This document shows, in pieces, positions 1-8,608 of a stretch of 62,058 nt of DNA. Below the pieces are notes generated by a model that saw only the letters and a program-made list of their open reading frames with translations, was not told the DNA's origin and did not search any database. A program made the translations under genes and the position numbers. Origin of the DNA: CAYHPR01 sp964358895 (GTDB taxonomy: Archaea; Micrarchaeota; Micrarchaeia; CABMEP01); assembly GCA_964358895.1 (NCBI GenBank), contig CAYHPR010000005.1, positions 1-62,058 on the forward strand. Direction: 5' to 3'. Numbering within the stretch: position 1 is the first letter of the stretch; the number at the start of each line of letters is the position of its first letter.

Positions 1-1088
1 AGCAGTCCAAGTTGACGTCCAAATTGAAGTGCTGCAGGTGTTGGTTCTTCTGCAACAATGATGAACCGAATGCCAGCAGCTTGTGTCTGTTCAATAATTT
101 TCTTCACATCCTCACGTGGCGGGTCGTATATTCCGACCAATCCAAGCAATGCGTATCCTTTTGCTTTCCCTTTTCTTTGTTCAGTATACGCAACTGCCCA
201 TACATCGTAACCTCCTGCAGCGATATCTGCTATTTTGTGGTCAATTTTAGATCTAAGTTTTTCATCAATTTTTGAGAACTTTCTTTTTGAGAGAAGTACA
301 GTGCATTTTTTCAGAACCTCATGCGCAGGGCCGTGAATCAAATAAAGTTTAGCTCTAGTTGGCTTGCTGCATACTGTGCTTATTACTCCTGTGTCTGGGT
401 CAACGTCTCTTCTCCATTTGTAATAATCCGACCTTATCGTTTCAACCGATTGCCTGTTTTTCATTCCGAGAATTACAAATGCACTTTCAGTCGGATCTCC
501 TGACATTATTGCTTCATTATCCATATATTCTGGATCTGCATCAGTTGCAGCTATTGAATATTTAGTTAGCATATCCAACGTGTCAAAACTCTTGAGTCCT
601 TTGAAACTTCCCGTCGTTTTCCATCCTTCTCCACTAACAGTAACCTCTTTTTCATCTATCCACATTTTTGATATTGTAGGCTTGCCTACCGTCAATGTCT
701 TTACTTTTTCGCTGCATATTACAGTTGTTTTCCTAAGCCCGTCGACAAGTCGTTCGTTTCTTATTGTAACCATCCGTGAAATTCTATCAAGTGTGAAGAA
801 GAATAACGAATTGGCAACAGCTGCAATAGTATTAGGGATGCCTGCAACAGCAACTGCAGCTGCTATAGCGACTGAATCTAAGAATTTGTTTGTATAATAT
901 AATAAAAGTAAGAAGATTATGAATGAGATGGCAAGAATAATCGGTTTCAGAGAATCGGTTATTTTTAGAATTGAATTTGTCAGCTCTCTTTTTCTTGCTG
1001 TTTCAATGCCTAAAATTTTCGAGTATTTTGTTGCAATTCCTATCTCACTTACTCTCATTAGGCATTCGCCAGTTACAATAAATGTACC
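1..1088 (-). CDS. P-type ATPase-like protein, catalytic motifs lost (partial)
   Basis: The reading frame runs off the window start and into the N gap, so both ends are missing. Reading 5' to 3' on the minus strand it has the end of an actuator domain (GTFIVTGE), membrane segments, the phosphorylation region, the nucleotide domain (GDPTES is intact) and the GLVGIYDPPR segment. The order and spacing match calcium or cation-pump P-type ATPases. The key residues do not: the phosphorylated Asp motif DKTGT reads EKVKT (Glu codon 708-710), the nucleotide-binding KGAPE reads HGPAHE (near 318-335), TGD reads AEE (45-53), and the membrane PEGL reads PNTI (831-836). The frame is open throughout, so this looks like a maintained pseudo-ATPase rather than decay. 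Family assignment is secure; function is unknown. Confidence 0.85.
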
Positions 1089-1188
1089 NNNNNNNNNNNN
1101 NNNNNNNNNNNNNNNNNNNNNNNNNNNNNNNNNNNNNNNNNNNNNNNNNNNNNNNNNNNNNNNNNNNNNNNNNNNNNNNNNNNNNNNN
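1089..1188. other. Assembly gap (100 N)
   Basis: This is a run of 100 N, a common placeholder for unknown length. The upstream P-type ATPase-like gene still lacks its N-terminal membrane helices and most of the actuator domain. Only 45 bases lie between the gap and the stop codon of the next gene, so the true gap is probably several hundred bases longer than shown. Confidence 0.95.
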
Positions 1189-1233
1189 ATATATCGATAG
1201 CTATTTATTAGATATGTAGTCTGTTCTGTGCAA

Positions 1234-2457
1234 TCAGCGCCTAATGATAACTTTTTCACCTACGTTTGTTATCTCTTCCATCTTCAGCGGTACTATCGAG
1301 CCAATAGGTGTCTGTACTCTTACCACGCCGTTCTTTTTGTCAATTCCAATTATCTTTCCTATGTAAACTCCTATGTCAGTTATTACTTCCTTATTTTCAA
1401 GCTTCATTCTGCCGGCGACACTTGTCTTAAGGATTCGTGATACTTCAATAGCTAAAACTGCAATAACAAGGCATGCAAATGTAGCAAGAAGAAATTCGGA
1501 GAACCAGGCATCGCCAACAATCCATGATACGGCCATGAATCCGACAAATGCAAGTAGGATGCTGTTTGTTGCATACAGTCCGATATCTAAAATTTCAAAT
1601 TTTCTTCTTTCCGGATAAAGCTCAATCAGTTTTCCTATGAACAGAAGGATGATTATGAATAGTAAAAACGGCCACAATATTGGTTTGAGTGCAAATGATA
1701 CAGCTTCAATCAGCTGGGTATCGCTTGCACGTTTTGTATATTCAGTTATTCCAATTGAAATTGCAATTAGGATCAATGCAAAAACAGGCAAATAAACAAT
1801 AAGCGCAGTTCTTGATGACGGCAAGACTAGGCCTCGGATACCTGAAAGTATGGATTCTTCCAATCCGAATCCTTTCAGCAAAAGGTAGAATCCTAAAAGT
1901 CCTATAATCGGCCTTAAACCGAATCCCAATGATTCGCTGGCCAGAAATGCAAGAAGAAGAATTGCAGGAATACCAAATATAAGGCGTGCATAATAAGGTT
2001 CTCTAAGCTTATTGAGCAGAACAATGTATGTCTTTTCCAGTTCCTTAGCCTGTTTCATTACAACCATTCGTCTCGAATCAATTTTCATACGCGAAGCAAT
2101 CAGCGGTGTTACTTCCTCGTCATCAGCGCCATCGGTTACAAATATGCAGCTGCTTGCCGGGAAATGTTGAAGTACTCTTTCTAACTGTTCAGCCACCTTT
2201 TTGTCCGCGGTGTAGCCAAGTCTCGAATCGCCAGTAAGTGTTACTACTTCTGTTTCTTTGGTCTTTGAAAGTTCATCATATGTTTTGACAGCTTGAAACA
2301 TTGCATTTGCATCCGTCTCCTCCGGATCCTTAAGCATAAGTATAGTTGCTGCCTCTAGATTAGCTTTTTTACCGATTATTGGCCCAGAGATCTTCGTCTT
2401 CTTGCCAAGGTCGTCGTCTCTGTCCACACAAATAACGAGTATCTTTTCTTTTATCAT
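1234..2457 (-). CDS. DUF373 family membrane protein
   Basis: The N-terminal half is a soluble domain opening with ILVICVDRDDDLG, typical of the archaeal DUF373 family. It is followed by about eight to ten hydrophobic segments and a short polar C-terminal tail. An upstream in-frame ATG exists, but the start at 2457 is chosen because GGTGA sits five bases before it and the conserved core starts immediately after. The biochemical role of DUF373 proteins is not known. It is the first gene after the assembly gap and is transcribed towards it. Confidence 0.85.
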   Translation of the reverse strand: MIKEKILVICVDRDDDLGKKTKISGPIIGKKANLEAATILMLKDPEETDANAMFQAVKTYDELSKTKETEVVTLTGDSRLGYTADKKVAEQLERVLQHFPASSCIFVTDGADDEEVTPLIASRMKIDSRRMVVMKQAKELEKTYIVLLNKLREPYYARLIFGIPAILLLAFLASESLGFGLRPIIGLLGFYLLLKGFGLEESILSGIRGLVLPSSRTALIVYLPVFALILIAISIGITEYTKRASDTQLIEAVSFALKPILWPFLLFIIILLFIGKLIELYPERRKFEILDIGLYATNSILLAFVGFMAVSWIVGDAWFSEFLLATFACLVIAVLAIEVSRILKTSVAGRMKLENKEVITDIGVYIGKIIGIDKKNGVVRVQTPIGSIVPLKMEEITNVGEKVIIRR

Positions 2458-2656
2458 TTTTTCACCGCAATCCCAAATGGGATTTGACAAATGTTTGATG
2501 CAAGTATATTACAAGTGTATTATAAGTAGACTACTAATTAATACTCTCGGAAAAGCTATTTAAAATATAACGGTTGAATAGTATTACAGCTGATTTTGAG
2601 GAACTCTATTAGTTGTCTAAGTTGTCGAATTAAAATGAAATTTGTGGATTGATTAT

Positions 2657-3193
2657 ATGTTACCTGGTGAATTAGTCGGTACGGAAGAGGAAGTTTCTGA
2701 AGGAAAAGGAACTTACAATGAGCATGGGAATATCCGTTCATATACAAGTGGCAAATTAGTTGTTGATGCAAATAGACATGCCAACATTACTCCTTTTGTT
2801 AAAATTCCAGAACTTAAATTTGGCACGGTTGTCTTCGGAAAGGTTGTAGAGATGTTTGAGTCTGTCGCTTTTGTGGATTTAGAAATATACGCCGAAGGCA
2901 AAAAGTCAAGAACTATGGTTATGTCTGGAGCAATCCCAGTCTCAGAAGTGAAGAATGAGTTTGTCAGATCACTTAGGGACGAGCTTAAAGTAGGAGACAT
3001 AATAAAGGGTACAATTAGTAAAGTTACACCATTCCGTGTTGAAGTTTCATTAAAGGGAAACGGAATGGGCGTGGTTAAAGCGTTCTGTGGTTTCGATAGA
3101 TATCCTATGAGTTATGATGGAAAAATATTGAAATGTACAAATTGCGGAAAAGTAGAACGAAGAAAACTTGGTTTTCCATATGGAAAACAGTGA
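2657..3193 (+). CDS. csl4: Exosome complex RNA-binding protein Csl4
   Basis: Csl4 is a cap subunit of the archaeal RNA exosome, which degrades and processes RNA. The protein opens with the N-terminal MLPGELVG segment, has a central S1-type RNA-binding fold (GTVVFGKVVEM and VGDIIKGTISKV regions) and ends in a zinc ribbon whose CTNCGK half is visible. The length of about 178 residues fits the family. The start at 2657 excludes five poorly conserved upstream codons. RpoL follows 32 bases downstream, and the RNA polymerase-exosome pairing suggests one transcription unit. Confidence 0.92.
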   Translation: MLPGELVGTEEEVSEGKGTYNEHGNIRSYTSGKLVVDANRHANITPFVKIPELKFGTVVFGKVVEMFESVAFVDLEIYAEGKKSRTMVMSGAIPVSEVKNEFVRSLRDELKVGDIIKGTISKVTPFRVEVSLKGNGMGVVKAFCGFDRYPMSYDGKILKCTNCGKVERRKLGFPYGKQ

Positions 3194-3225
3194 CATAGTT
3201 TCGATTATATCGTGAGGTGTTTTGA

Positions 3226-3492
3226 ATGGTTGAAGTGAAAATAGAAATGAAGGACAAGCATCATGCAGAAATAACTTTCGTTGGCGAGGATATCGCTATG
3301 GTGAATATGATAAGAAATATCTGTTCCGAAAGTGACGACATTGATTTTATTGCAGTTGTAAAGGATCACCCTGAAGTTGGTCATCCAAAACTCATAATCA
3401 AAGTCAAGAAAGGAAACCCAGTTGCACTTGTAGCAAAAGCAGCCGGAAAGGTCGCAAAGACTGCAGAAGACTTAGGAAAGAAGATGAAATAA
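3226..3492 (+). CDS. rpoL: DNA-directed RNA polymerase subunit L
   Basis: This is the small assembly-platform subunit, the archaeal counterpart of eukaryotic Rpb11 and AC19; it pairs with RpoD. The 88-residue length and the segment DHPEVGHPKLIIKV are diagnostic. A ribosome binding site (GAGGTG) precedes the ATG. It lies between csl4 and the signal peptidase-like gene on the same strand. Confidence 0.93.
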   Translation: MVEVKIEMKDKHHAEITFVGEDIAMVNMIRNICSESDDIDFIAVVKDHPEVGHPKLIIKVKKGNPVALVAKAAGKVAKTAEDLGKKMK

Positions 3493-3530
3493 TCGAACTA
3501 ACTAAAACCGACTAATCGAACTAACTTAAA
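3491..3530 (+). repeat. Short direct repeat between rpoL and signal peptidase gene
   Basis: The sequence aatcgaactaact occurs twice in this 40-base spacer. It overlaps the translation start region of the downstream gene, and no function is evident. Confidence 0.5.
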
Positions 3531-4478
3531 GTGAATCGAGTGGTAGAGCCGAAACCTCATAAACCGGAAAATAAAAAAGAAAATAAAAAAGAGAAGAAAA
3601 TAGGAACGGAAGTGGAGGGTTCAGAAGATCTTAGCAAATCAACCATTCTTGTAAAGCTTCAGGATAGTAATCTACTTCTTATCCTTCTTGTTATCTCATT
3701 CATAGCATTTTTAGCCACCAGAGAAATAATGTTTGCAGTCACAACTGGTGCCTTGATCATTTCAGTATTCTTTTTAGACATTATTGCAGGAATTCAGCGG
3801 CACGGTTTCTCAAAGGAACTAATAGAGATTGGAATTGCGGTTATAATCGCGTTGGCAGTATGGTTCAGCCTAGTATTTTTGCTTAACACGTCCTCCCCTG
3901 TCAGTGCAATTGTTTCCTGTTCAATGTTACCTGCATATGAAAGAGGAGATCTAATCATTTTGCGAGGTGTTCCTCCCTCAGAGATAAAAGCACAAGCTAT
4001 CGAGGTTGATCAGAACTCATTAAATGTTATATCAAGTTCATTGCATTCCTCCTGTGGTCAAACGCAATTTGGAATTGATTATCAGTGTGGAAGTTGCGTA
4101 AGAACAAGTATCGCAAGCGGACAACCAGGTCAGGAAAGATTTGTTCAATGTGTCAAAGGAATAAGTGTAAATGGAAAACAGATAAATGAGGATCTGACAA
4201 ATGACGTCATCGTTTATACTCCTCAGCAATCATTAAGCAGATTCCAAGGTGATATTATTCACAGGGCTTATGCAAAGCTCACAGCAGGAAACAAAACTGT
4301 AATCCTAACGAAAGGAGATAACAATGATTATTTCGACTCTTCTCTTTTCGGAGCAGTTCCACAAGAGAATGTAAAAGGAAAAGTCCTACTGCGTATTCCC
4401 TACCTTGGCTATCTTAAACTTTTCATCAGCGGATTCTTCAGCGAACCAGCTGGCTGCGATACAGTCCTGCAGCATTGA
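3531..4478 (+). CDS. Signal peptidase I-like serine protease, membrane protein
   Basis: The protein begins with a charged Lys-rich cytoplasmic tail of about 40 residues, then has hydrophobic segments around residues 47-88 and 97-119. The catalytic-Ser box SCSMLPAYERGD follows (Ser near residue 131). Later come an IIHRAY box and a TKGDNND box, the His and Asp regions of archaeal Sec11-type signal peptidases. Between Ser and His lies an insertion of roughly 80 residues with several Cys, not usual for the family. It starts with GTG; a second in-frame GTG three codons on is possible. It would cleave signal peptides of exported proteins such as the surface proteins further along. Confidence 0.82.
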   Translation: MNRVVEPKPHKPENKKENKKEKKIGTEVEGSEDLSKSTILVKLQDSNLLLILLVISFIAFLATREIMFAVTTGALIISVFFLDIIAGIQRHGFSKELIEIGIAVIIALAVWFSLVFLLNTSSPVSAIVSCSMLPAYERGDLIILRGVPPSEIKAQAIEVDQNSLNVISSSLHSSCGQTQFGIDYQCGSCVRTSIASGQPGQERFVQCVKGISVNGKQINEDLTNDVIVYTPQQSLSRFQGDIIHRAYAKLTAGNKTVILTKGDNNDYFDSSLFGAVPQENVKGKVLLRIPYLGYLKLFISGFFSEPAGCDTVLQH

Positions 4479-4584
4479 TTATTGATTCTCTTGAGGCGGC
4501 AAAAATTCTTCAGGTTTTATGTCACAATTGCCGTACATGATTAATCTATTTTTTGTATCTGAGAAAGTTAATTTTGCGTGTTGA

Positions 4585-5847
4585 CTATTTATTCTTTTTC
4601 TCAAGCTTTTTTGAGCTGCCAATGAATAGGCCTGCTGCAATAAATGCTCCGATGGCAGCTACCTGAAATGCATAGACGGAGGAGAAGTCCCAAAGAAGTC
4701 CAAACACGATTCCGCCTCCGAGTGTTGCAAAACCAACAGATGTCTGATAAGTGCCATAAGCGCTAGCCAACCTATCTTTTTCAATAAGCGAAGCCACATA
4801 TGCCTTTGTCTCAACTTCAAGAAGTCCTACAAAAAATCCATATATTGCTAGCAATATAGTAAAACTTTCAATATCTGTTACTTTTGCAGTGAAAAGAAAT
4901 ACTACGGCAAGTCCTATCAAACCAATTACGATTCCCTGTTTTTCGCTAATTTTCTTTATTTTAGAAATCAGGGATAATGCGCCAGCTCCAAATATGTATG
5001 TGATGCTGAAAAGGAATGCAAGCAAGAGCACACCGCTGAGGTCAAATCCTAAACCTGATGCTTTTAGATAAAAGAAAGCAAGTGCTGGTGCCAAAAGCGA
5101 GAGGATAACAAAGGAAATCACTAACGTTCTAAATCCAGTTCCATAAGCAGATAAATTGAAGATTTGACCGAAGTTAAATCTCCTTTTTTTATCTTCTGTT
5201 CTTTCTTTTGTAGCTGGGGGTTCTCTGACAAAAAATACTAGGACAGCAACAGCAATCAAACCTGGGATCAGTGCTAGAACGAAAATAGATCTAGCTGCGG
5301 TGTTTATGTCGTTGTTGAATTGTGCAAGAAGACCAATTGCAATCAGTGGACCAATTAAGGCGCCTCCTGTATCCATGATCCGATGTAGTGCAAACCCAGC
5401 CCGTCTTTCTTTCACTTCCACTGATTGTGCAAGTATTGCATCACGTGCTGGAGTGCGGATCGCTTTTCCTGAACGTTCTGCAAATCTGACAAAAAGAAAC
5501 TGTGGCCAACTTGTCGTAAATGCAAATGCTCCTTTCATCAGATTGGCAAGTAAGTAACCTGCAATGACAAGAGGCTTTCTTTTTCTTATCTTGTCAGAAT
5601 ACCAGCCAGAAAATATTGAAAGCAGTTGTTCAGCTGCTTTTGCTGATCCCTCAATAAGGCCGACAGCAAAACCAGATGCACCAAGGACAGATGTCAAAAA
5701 GATTGGCAATATTGGAGTTATCATTTCTGTTGCCATATCATTTAGCAAACTTGCGAGGCCAAGAAAATAGATGTTACTTTTCAAATTCTTTTTCTTATCT
5801 CTCTTCAGATGCTGTTTCATTTCGGTTTTTGTTTCTGATTTTGCCAT
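4585..5847 (-). CDS. MFS transporter
   Basis: This is a 420-residue major facilitator with about twelve hydrophobic segments behind a Lys-rich N-terminal tail. The loop between the second and third helices carries GWYSDKIRKRKP, the family's GxxxDrxGRR-type signature, and FVRFAERSGKAIRTPARD resembles a subfamily common in archaea and bacteria. It is probably a proton-coupled exporter or drug-type transporter, but the substrate cannot be read from sequence. The start is preceded by a GTGAT ribosome binding site. Confidence 0.85.
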   Translation of the reverse strand: MAKSETKTEMKQHLKRDKKKNLKSNIYFLGLASLLNDMATEMITPILPIFLTSVLGASGFAVGLIEGSAKAAEQLLSIFSGWYSDKIRKRKPLVIAGYLLANLMKGAFAFTTSWPQFLFVRFAERSGKAIRTPARDAILAQSVEVKERRAGFALHRIMDTGGALIGPLIAIGLLAQFNNDINTAARSIFVLALIPGLIAVAVLVFFVREPPATKERTEDKKRRFNFGQIFNLSAYGTGFRTLVISFVILSLLAPALAFFYLKASGLGFDLSGVLLLAFLFSITYIFGAGALSLISKIKKISEKQGIVIGLIGLAVVFLFTAKVTDIESFTILLAIYGFFVGLLEVETKAYVASLIEKDRLASAYGTYQTSVGFATLGGGIVFGLLWDFSSVYAFQVAAIGAFIAAGLFIGSSKKLEKKNK

Positions 5848-6019
5848 CTAATATCACTTAAAGTGTTTTAACATTCCTGACGTCAAATTTGCTGTTGACG
5901 ACCATTTCTCCAAATGTAAGGAACAATTCGCATACAAAAACCAAAAATAGTAGACAATGTGTTAATTGATAATAAGATTTTTATGTATGTCTATTTGTTT
6001 ATTTCTTTTAATTTTAGAA

Positions 6020-8080
6020 CTACCAGTGATCTACGATATTCTTCCATATCCTGTTAAGTCTAGATTCTGGTTTAGATGACTTTTCTGTTTGTAACGGTTG
6101 AGTTGATTGTGTTTTATTGTGCTGAATTACGACTTGAGCAGTTCTTTCTTTAAGGTCTTGTTCTTCTTTTGTTGGTCCTTTGTTCAGTGGGTCTAAGTTT
6201 AATGCAGAACTTAACTGTTCTTCTATCTTTTTCATAGATCCTGGATCCGATTCAGGTATTTGCGGTTCAGGTTTTGGTAATTCTTGTTCACCTGGAACTG
6301 TAAGTTCGTTACGAGCTTCCGAATCTGTAAGAGCTAGCGGTTGTGTCTTTCGAGTTTCTTCCAAAACTATGAGTTGAACATTATCCTTTTCTTTTACAGC
6401 TTCATCTATAGACGGACCACTGCCAGGTCTATCAATGTGAGCTTCTTCAATTTTTTTAGTGAGAAGTGCAACACTTCCTTTAGCTTCTCCAAGCTTTAAT
6501 GCGTTGCCTTCAATTTGTCTAGCAACCGAAGAAGCAATTTCTGCTAATTCTTTTTCTATTCTTCGAATATTTTTTTCGGAGTCTTCCTTTATAGTTTTTA
6601 AAGCGTTAGAAAGTTCTAATTTTAGTTCTGAAACTTTTTCACTAAGTTCTATAGCCTCAGTATTACGTTGATTTTTCGAATCGGCCAATTCTTGTTGAAC
6701 AGAACTGTAGAGCTGCCCAATTTTGTTAAACTGATTTTCTAATGTTTCATATCTCGATAAGCTTTGTTTGATTGAATCCTCAGACACTTTTCTTATTCTT
6801 TCAACGCTCTCAGCAAAAAATTGCTGAGTTCTCTGTAAAATCTGCTCCCTTTCATTCAGTATCTCTTTTAATCGTTGTTCATGTTTCTCTTCCGCGTTTT
6901 TGTTATATCCCTCGGCTTCAGTTCTATTCTTCTCAAAATCTTCTTTTATCTGACTCATCTGTTTGTTAACTAATTCCACATTCTCCTGATAATTTTTATG
7001 CAGATCTGCAACTTTATCTCTTAATTCACTTATAACAAGTTTATTTTGATCTATTAACTCTCGGTACTGGACATCTAATGCGCCTTCAACAGATTTCACT
7101 TCTGTTTTCATTTCAGAAATTAATAGCCTAAAACGAGAGGTAATACCTTCATCAATAGTTCCATTGATTTCATTAAGATATTTTTCAACAGATTCTAACC
7201 CATTCCGGATTCGTGTAACCAATTTGTTCGTTAGTTCTAAATCGGTATTAAGCTTTGCAAATTTATCATCAATTTTTTTATCCAAAAATTTAACAGCTTC
7301 GGTTATTGTTTTATCCGTTTTTTCATCCAAGTGATTTATTTCTTTTTTTACTGTATCTATCTGATTTCCGATCTGTTTTTCTAGTTCTTCTATTTGTGAT
7401 CTATATGTTTTATCTCTCTGCAAAATCGCCTCATTTAATATTGTCACTGTGTCTTTGTTTGCTTTATTTTTTTCTAACGAATCGACATTGTGGTTTATTA
7501 CGCTTAATTTATGCCCAATATCTCTATTTTCTTCTGAAGATCTATCGGCAGTTCTTTTATGCGCAGCTAAAAGTTCAGAAATACTTCCGTAATATCTTTT
7601 CCTTTCTTTTTTTAATTCTTCCAAAGATTCGCTTATTTGCTGGATTTTTTTTGAATGTTCTATTCTATCTTTTTCAATTTCTCTATTTAAATTTTTTATA
7701 GCCATATCCTGTTTTTCCATAGTTCCAAATAGTTCTTTATTTTTTTGTTCTAATGCGATTTTTTCTTTTTCATATCTATCTTTAGTTGATTGCAGATCCT
7801 GTCGTAGTCTTTCATTTTCTGCCAAATCTTTTTCAAGTGTTTGTTTTTGACTATCCTGTTTTTCAATTGTTCTTCTTAAATTCTTTGTATCGTCTTCCAA
7901 TTTCCGTAACTCATTATTTAGATTTCCAACGCGAGTATCTAACTTTTGTCTAGCATCCTGTTCTGAAGCTATTTCTTTTGATAAGCTATCATTACTTTTT
8001 AGAGTCGATGGCATCCTCATTTCTAACTCTCGAATTTTTCTGAATAAGTCCTCTATATCCCTTGGATCATTTTCTCCCAT
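6020..8080 (-). CDS. Long coiled-coil protein
   Basis: The 686-residue protein is almost entirely Glu/Lys/Gln-rich helix with heptad patterns from about residue 10 to 540, the look of a rod-like coiled coil. A less ordered Pro- and Glu-rich tail follows and ends in a basic, Trp-containing patch (RIWKNIVDHW). There is no signal peptide or membrane segment. It stands alone with its own AT-rich upstream region. A cytoskeletal, division or chromosome-organising role is possible given the coiled-coil and FtsZ genes elsewhere in the window, but that is inference. Confidence 0.75.
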   Translation of the reverse strand: MGENDPRDIEDLFRKIRELEMRMPSTLKSNDSLSKEIASEQDARQKLDTRVGNLNNELRKLEDDTKNLRRTIEKQDSQKQTLEKDLAENERLRQDLQSTKDRYEKEKIALEQKNKELFGTMEKQDMAIKNLNREIEKDRIEHSKKIQQISESLEELKKERKRYYGSISELLAAHKRTADRSSEENRDIGHKLSVINHNVDSLEKNKANKDTVTILNEAILQRDKTYRSQIEELEKQIGNQIDTVKKEINHLDEKTDKTITEAVKFLDKKIDDKFAKLNTDLELTNKLVTRIRNGLESVEKYLNEINGTIDEGITSRFRLLISEMKTEVKSVEGALDVQYRELIDQNKLVISELRDKVADLHKNYQENVELVNKQMSQIKEDFEKNRTEAEGYNKNAEEKHEQRLKEILNEREQILQRTQQFFAESVERIRKVSEDSIKQSLSRYETLENQFNKIGQLYSSVQQELADSKNQRNTEAIELSEKVSELKLELSNALKTIKEDSEKNIRRIEKELAEIASSVARQIEGNALKLGEAKGSVALLTKKIEEAHIDRPGSGPSIDEAVKEKDNVQLIVLEETRKTQPLALTDSEARNELTVPGEQELPKPEPQIPESDPGSMKKIEEQLSSALNLDPLNKGPTKEEQDLKERTAQVVIQHNKTQSTQPLQTEKSSKPESRLNRIWKNIVDHW

Positions 8081-8122
8081 GTAAAATCAGTTATTATAAC
8101 TACTTTCTAGTATTTATATGTT

Positions 8123-8276
8123 ATGGACCAGGCGAGAGTCGAACTCGCGGCCTCGTCGTGCTTCGGAAACTTTCTTTCTAAGAAAGTTTCATCAAAGAAC
8201 TTCCGCTTTTTGATGAAACTTTTTCCCTGAAAAAGTTTCTTGCGAACGGCGCGCTCTACCACTGAGCTACTGGCCC
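8123..8276 (-). tRNA. tRNA-Ala (CGC) with 82-nt intron
   Basis: Spliced, the gene folds as a full cloverleaf: acceptor GGGCCAG/CTGGTCC including the G3-U70 pair that marks alanine tRNAs, D-stem GCTC/GAGC and T-stem GCGAG/CTCGC with loop TTCGACT. The anticodon loop TTCGCAA gives anticodon CGC. The anticodon stem has one C-A mismatch. The gene is interrupted after position 37. No CCA is encoded. Confidence 0.9.
8159..8240 (-). other. tRNA-Ala intron with three hairpins
   Basis: The junction forms a textbook bulge-helix-bulge: central helix TTCG/CGAA, three-base bulges CAA and GCA cut after their second base, and an inner GAAAC/GTTTC helix. The intron contains three stacked inverted repeats: two built on GAAACTTT.../...AAAGTTTC and one on ATCAAA.../TTTGAT. 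The first hairpin plus the following ATCAAA half is also present in the tRNA-Arg insertion at 58.35 kb. Confidence 0.88.
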
Positions 8277-8280
8277 TTTG

Positions 8281-8608
8281 TAATGGACTAATTCATTTCG
8301 TTATATAATATATTAACTAATAATATGCCTAAACTCTAAACGTAGTTAAGTTATTACTAAACTTACCTGGTATCCTGATGAAGGCCCTGTATGGTGAAAT
8401 CTGTATAAACTTCATGCTGCTGGATGGGTTAACCCTTAGTTTATGGAAGTAGAAGTTATTTGAAAAAGATTGAAACATTGTTGACGATATAGTATGGCGA
8501 TTAATTAGTCACCACAGTATCAGCTGGTCAGGGTTCCGTTTGATTTATATATCCTTGTTATTATATAACCTAGTTATCTTAATTTATTTTTACTTGTGTG
8601 GGTATATA
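8281..8608. other. Long non-coding leader upstream of surface protein
   Basis: About 330 bases lie between tRNA-Ala and the surface protein gene. There is an AT-rich TATA-like stretch near 8303-8330 and another near 8540-8610, just before the ATG. No convincing reading frame, tRNA or repeat was found. Confidence 0.4.

Noticed and set aside
2510..2540. Repeated aagt-atatta/aagt-gtatta motif upstream of the DUF373 gene
   Set aside because: Short and AT-rich; expected by chance at this composition.
4488..4584. Open minus-strand stretch after the MFS stop (MYGNCDIKPEEF-like)
   Set aside because: Only about 19 codons from its ATG, no ribosome binding site, and the frame overlaps the MFS end out of phase; likely chance.
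8380..8440. Possible box C/D small RNA (TGATGA present)
   Set aside because: A matching D box and C'/D' pair could not be placed; a single TGATGA is not enough.
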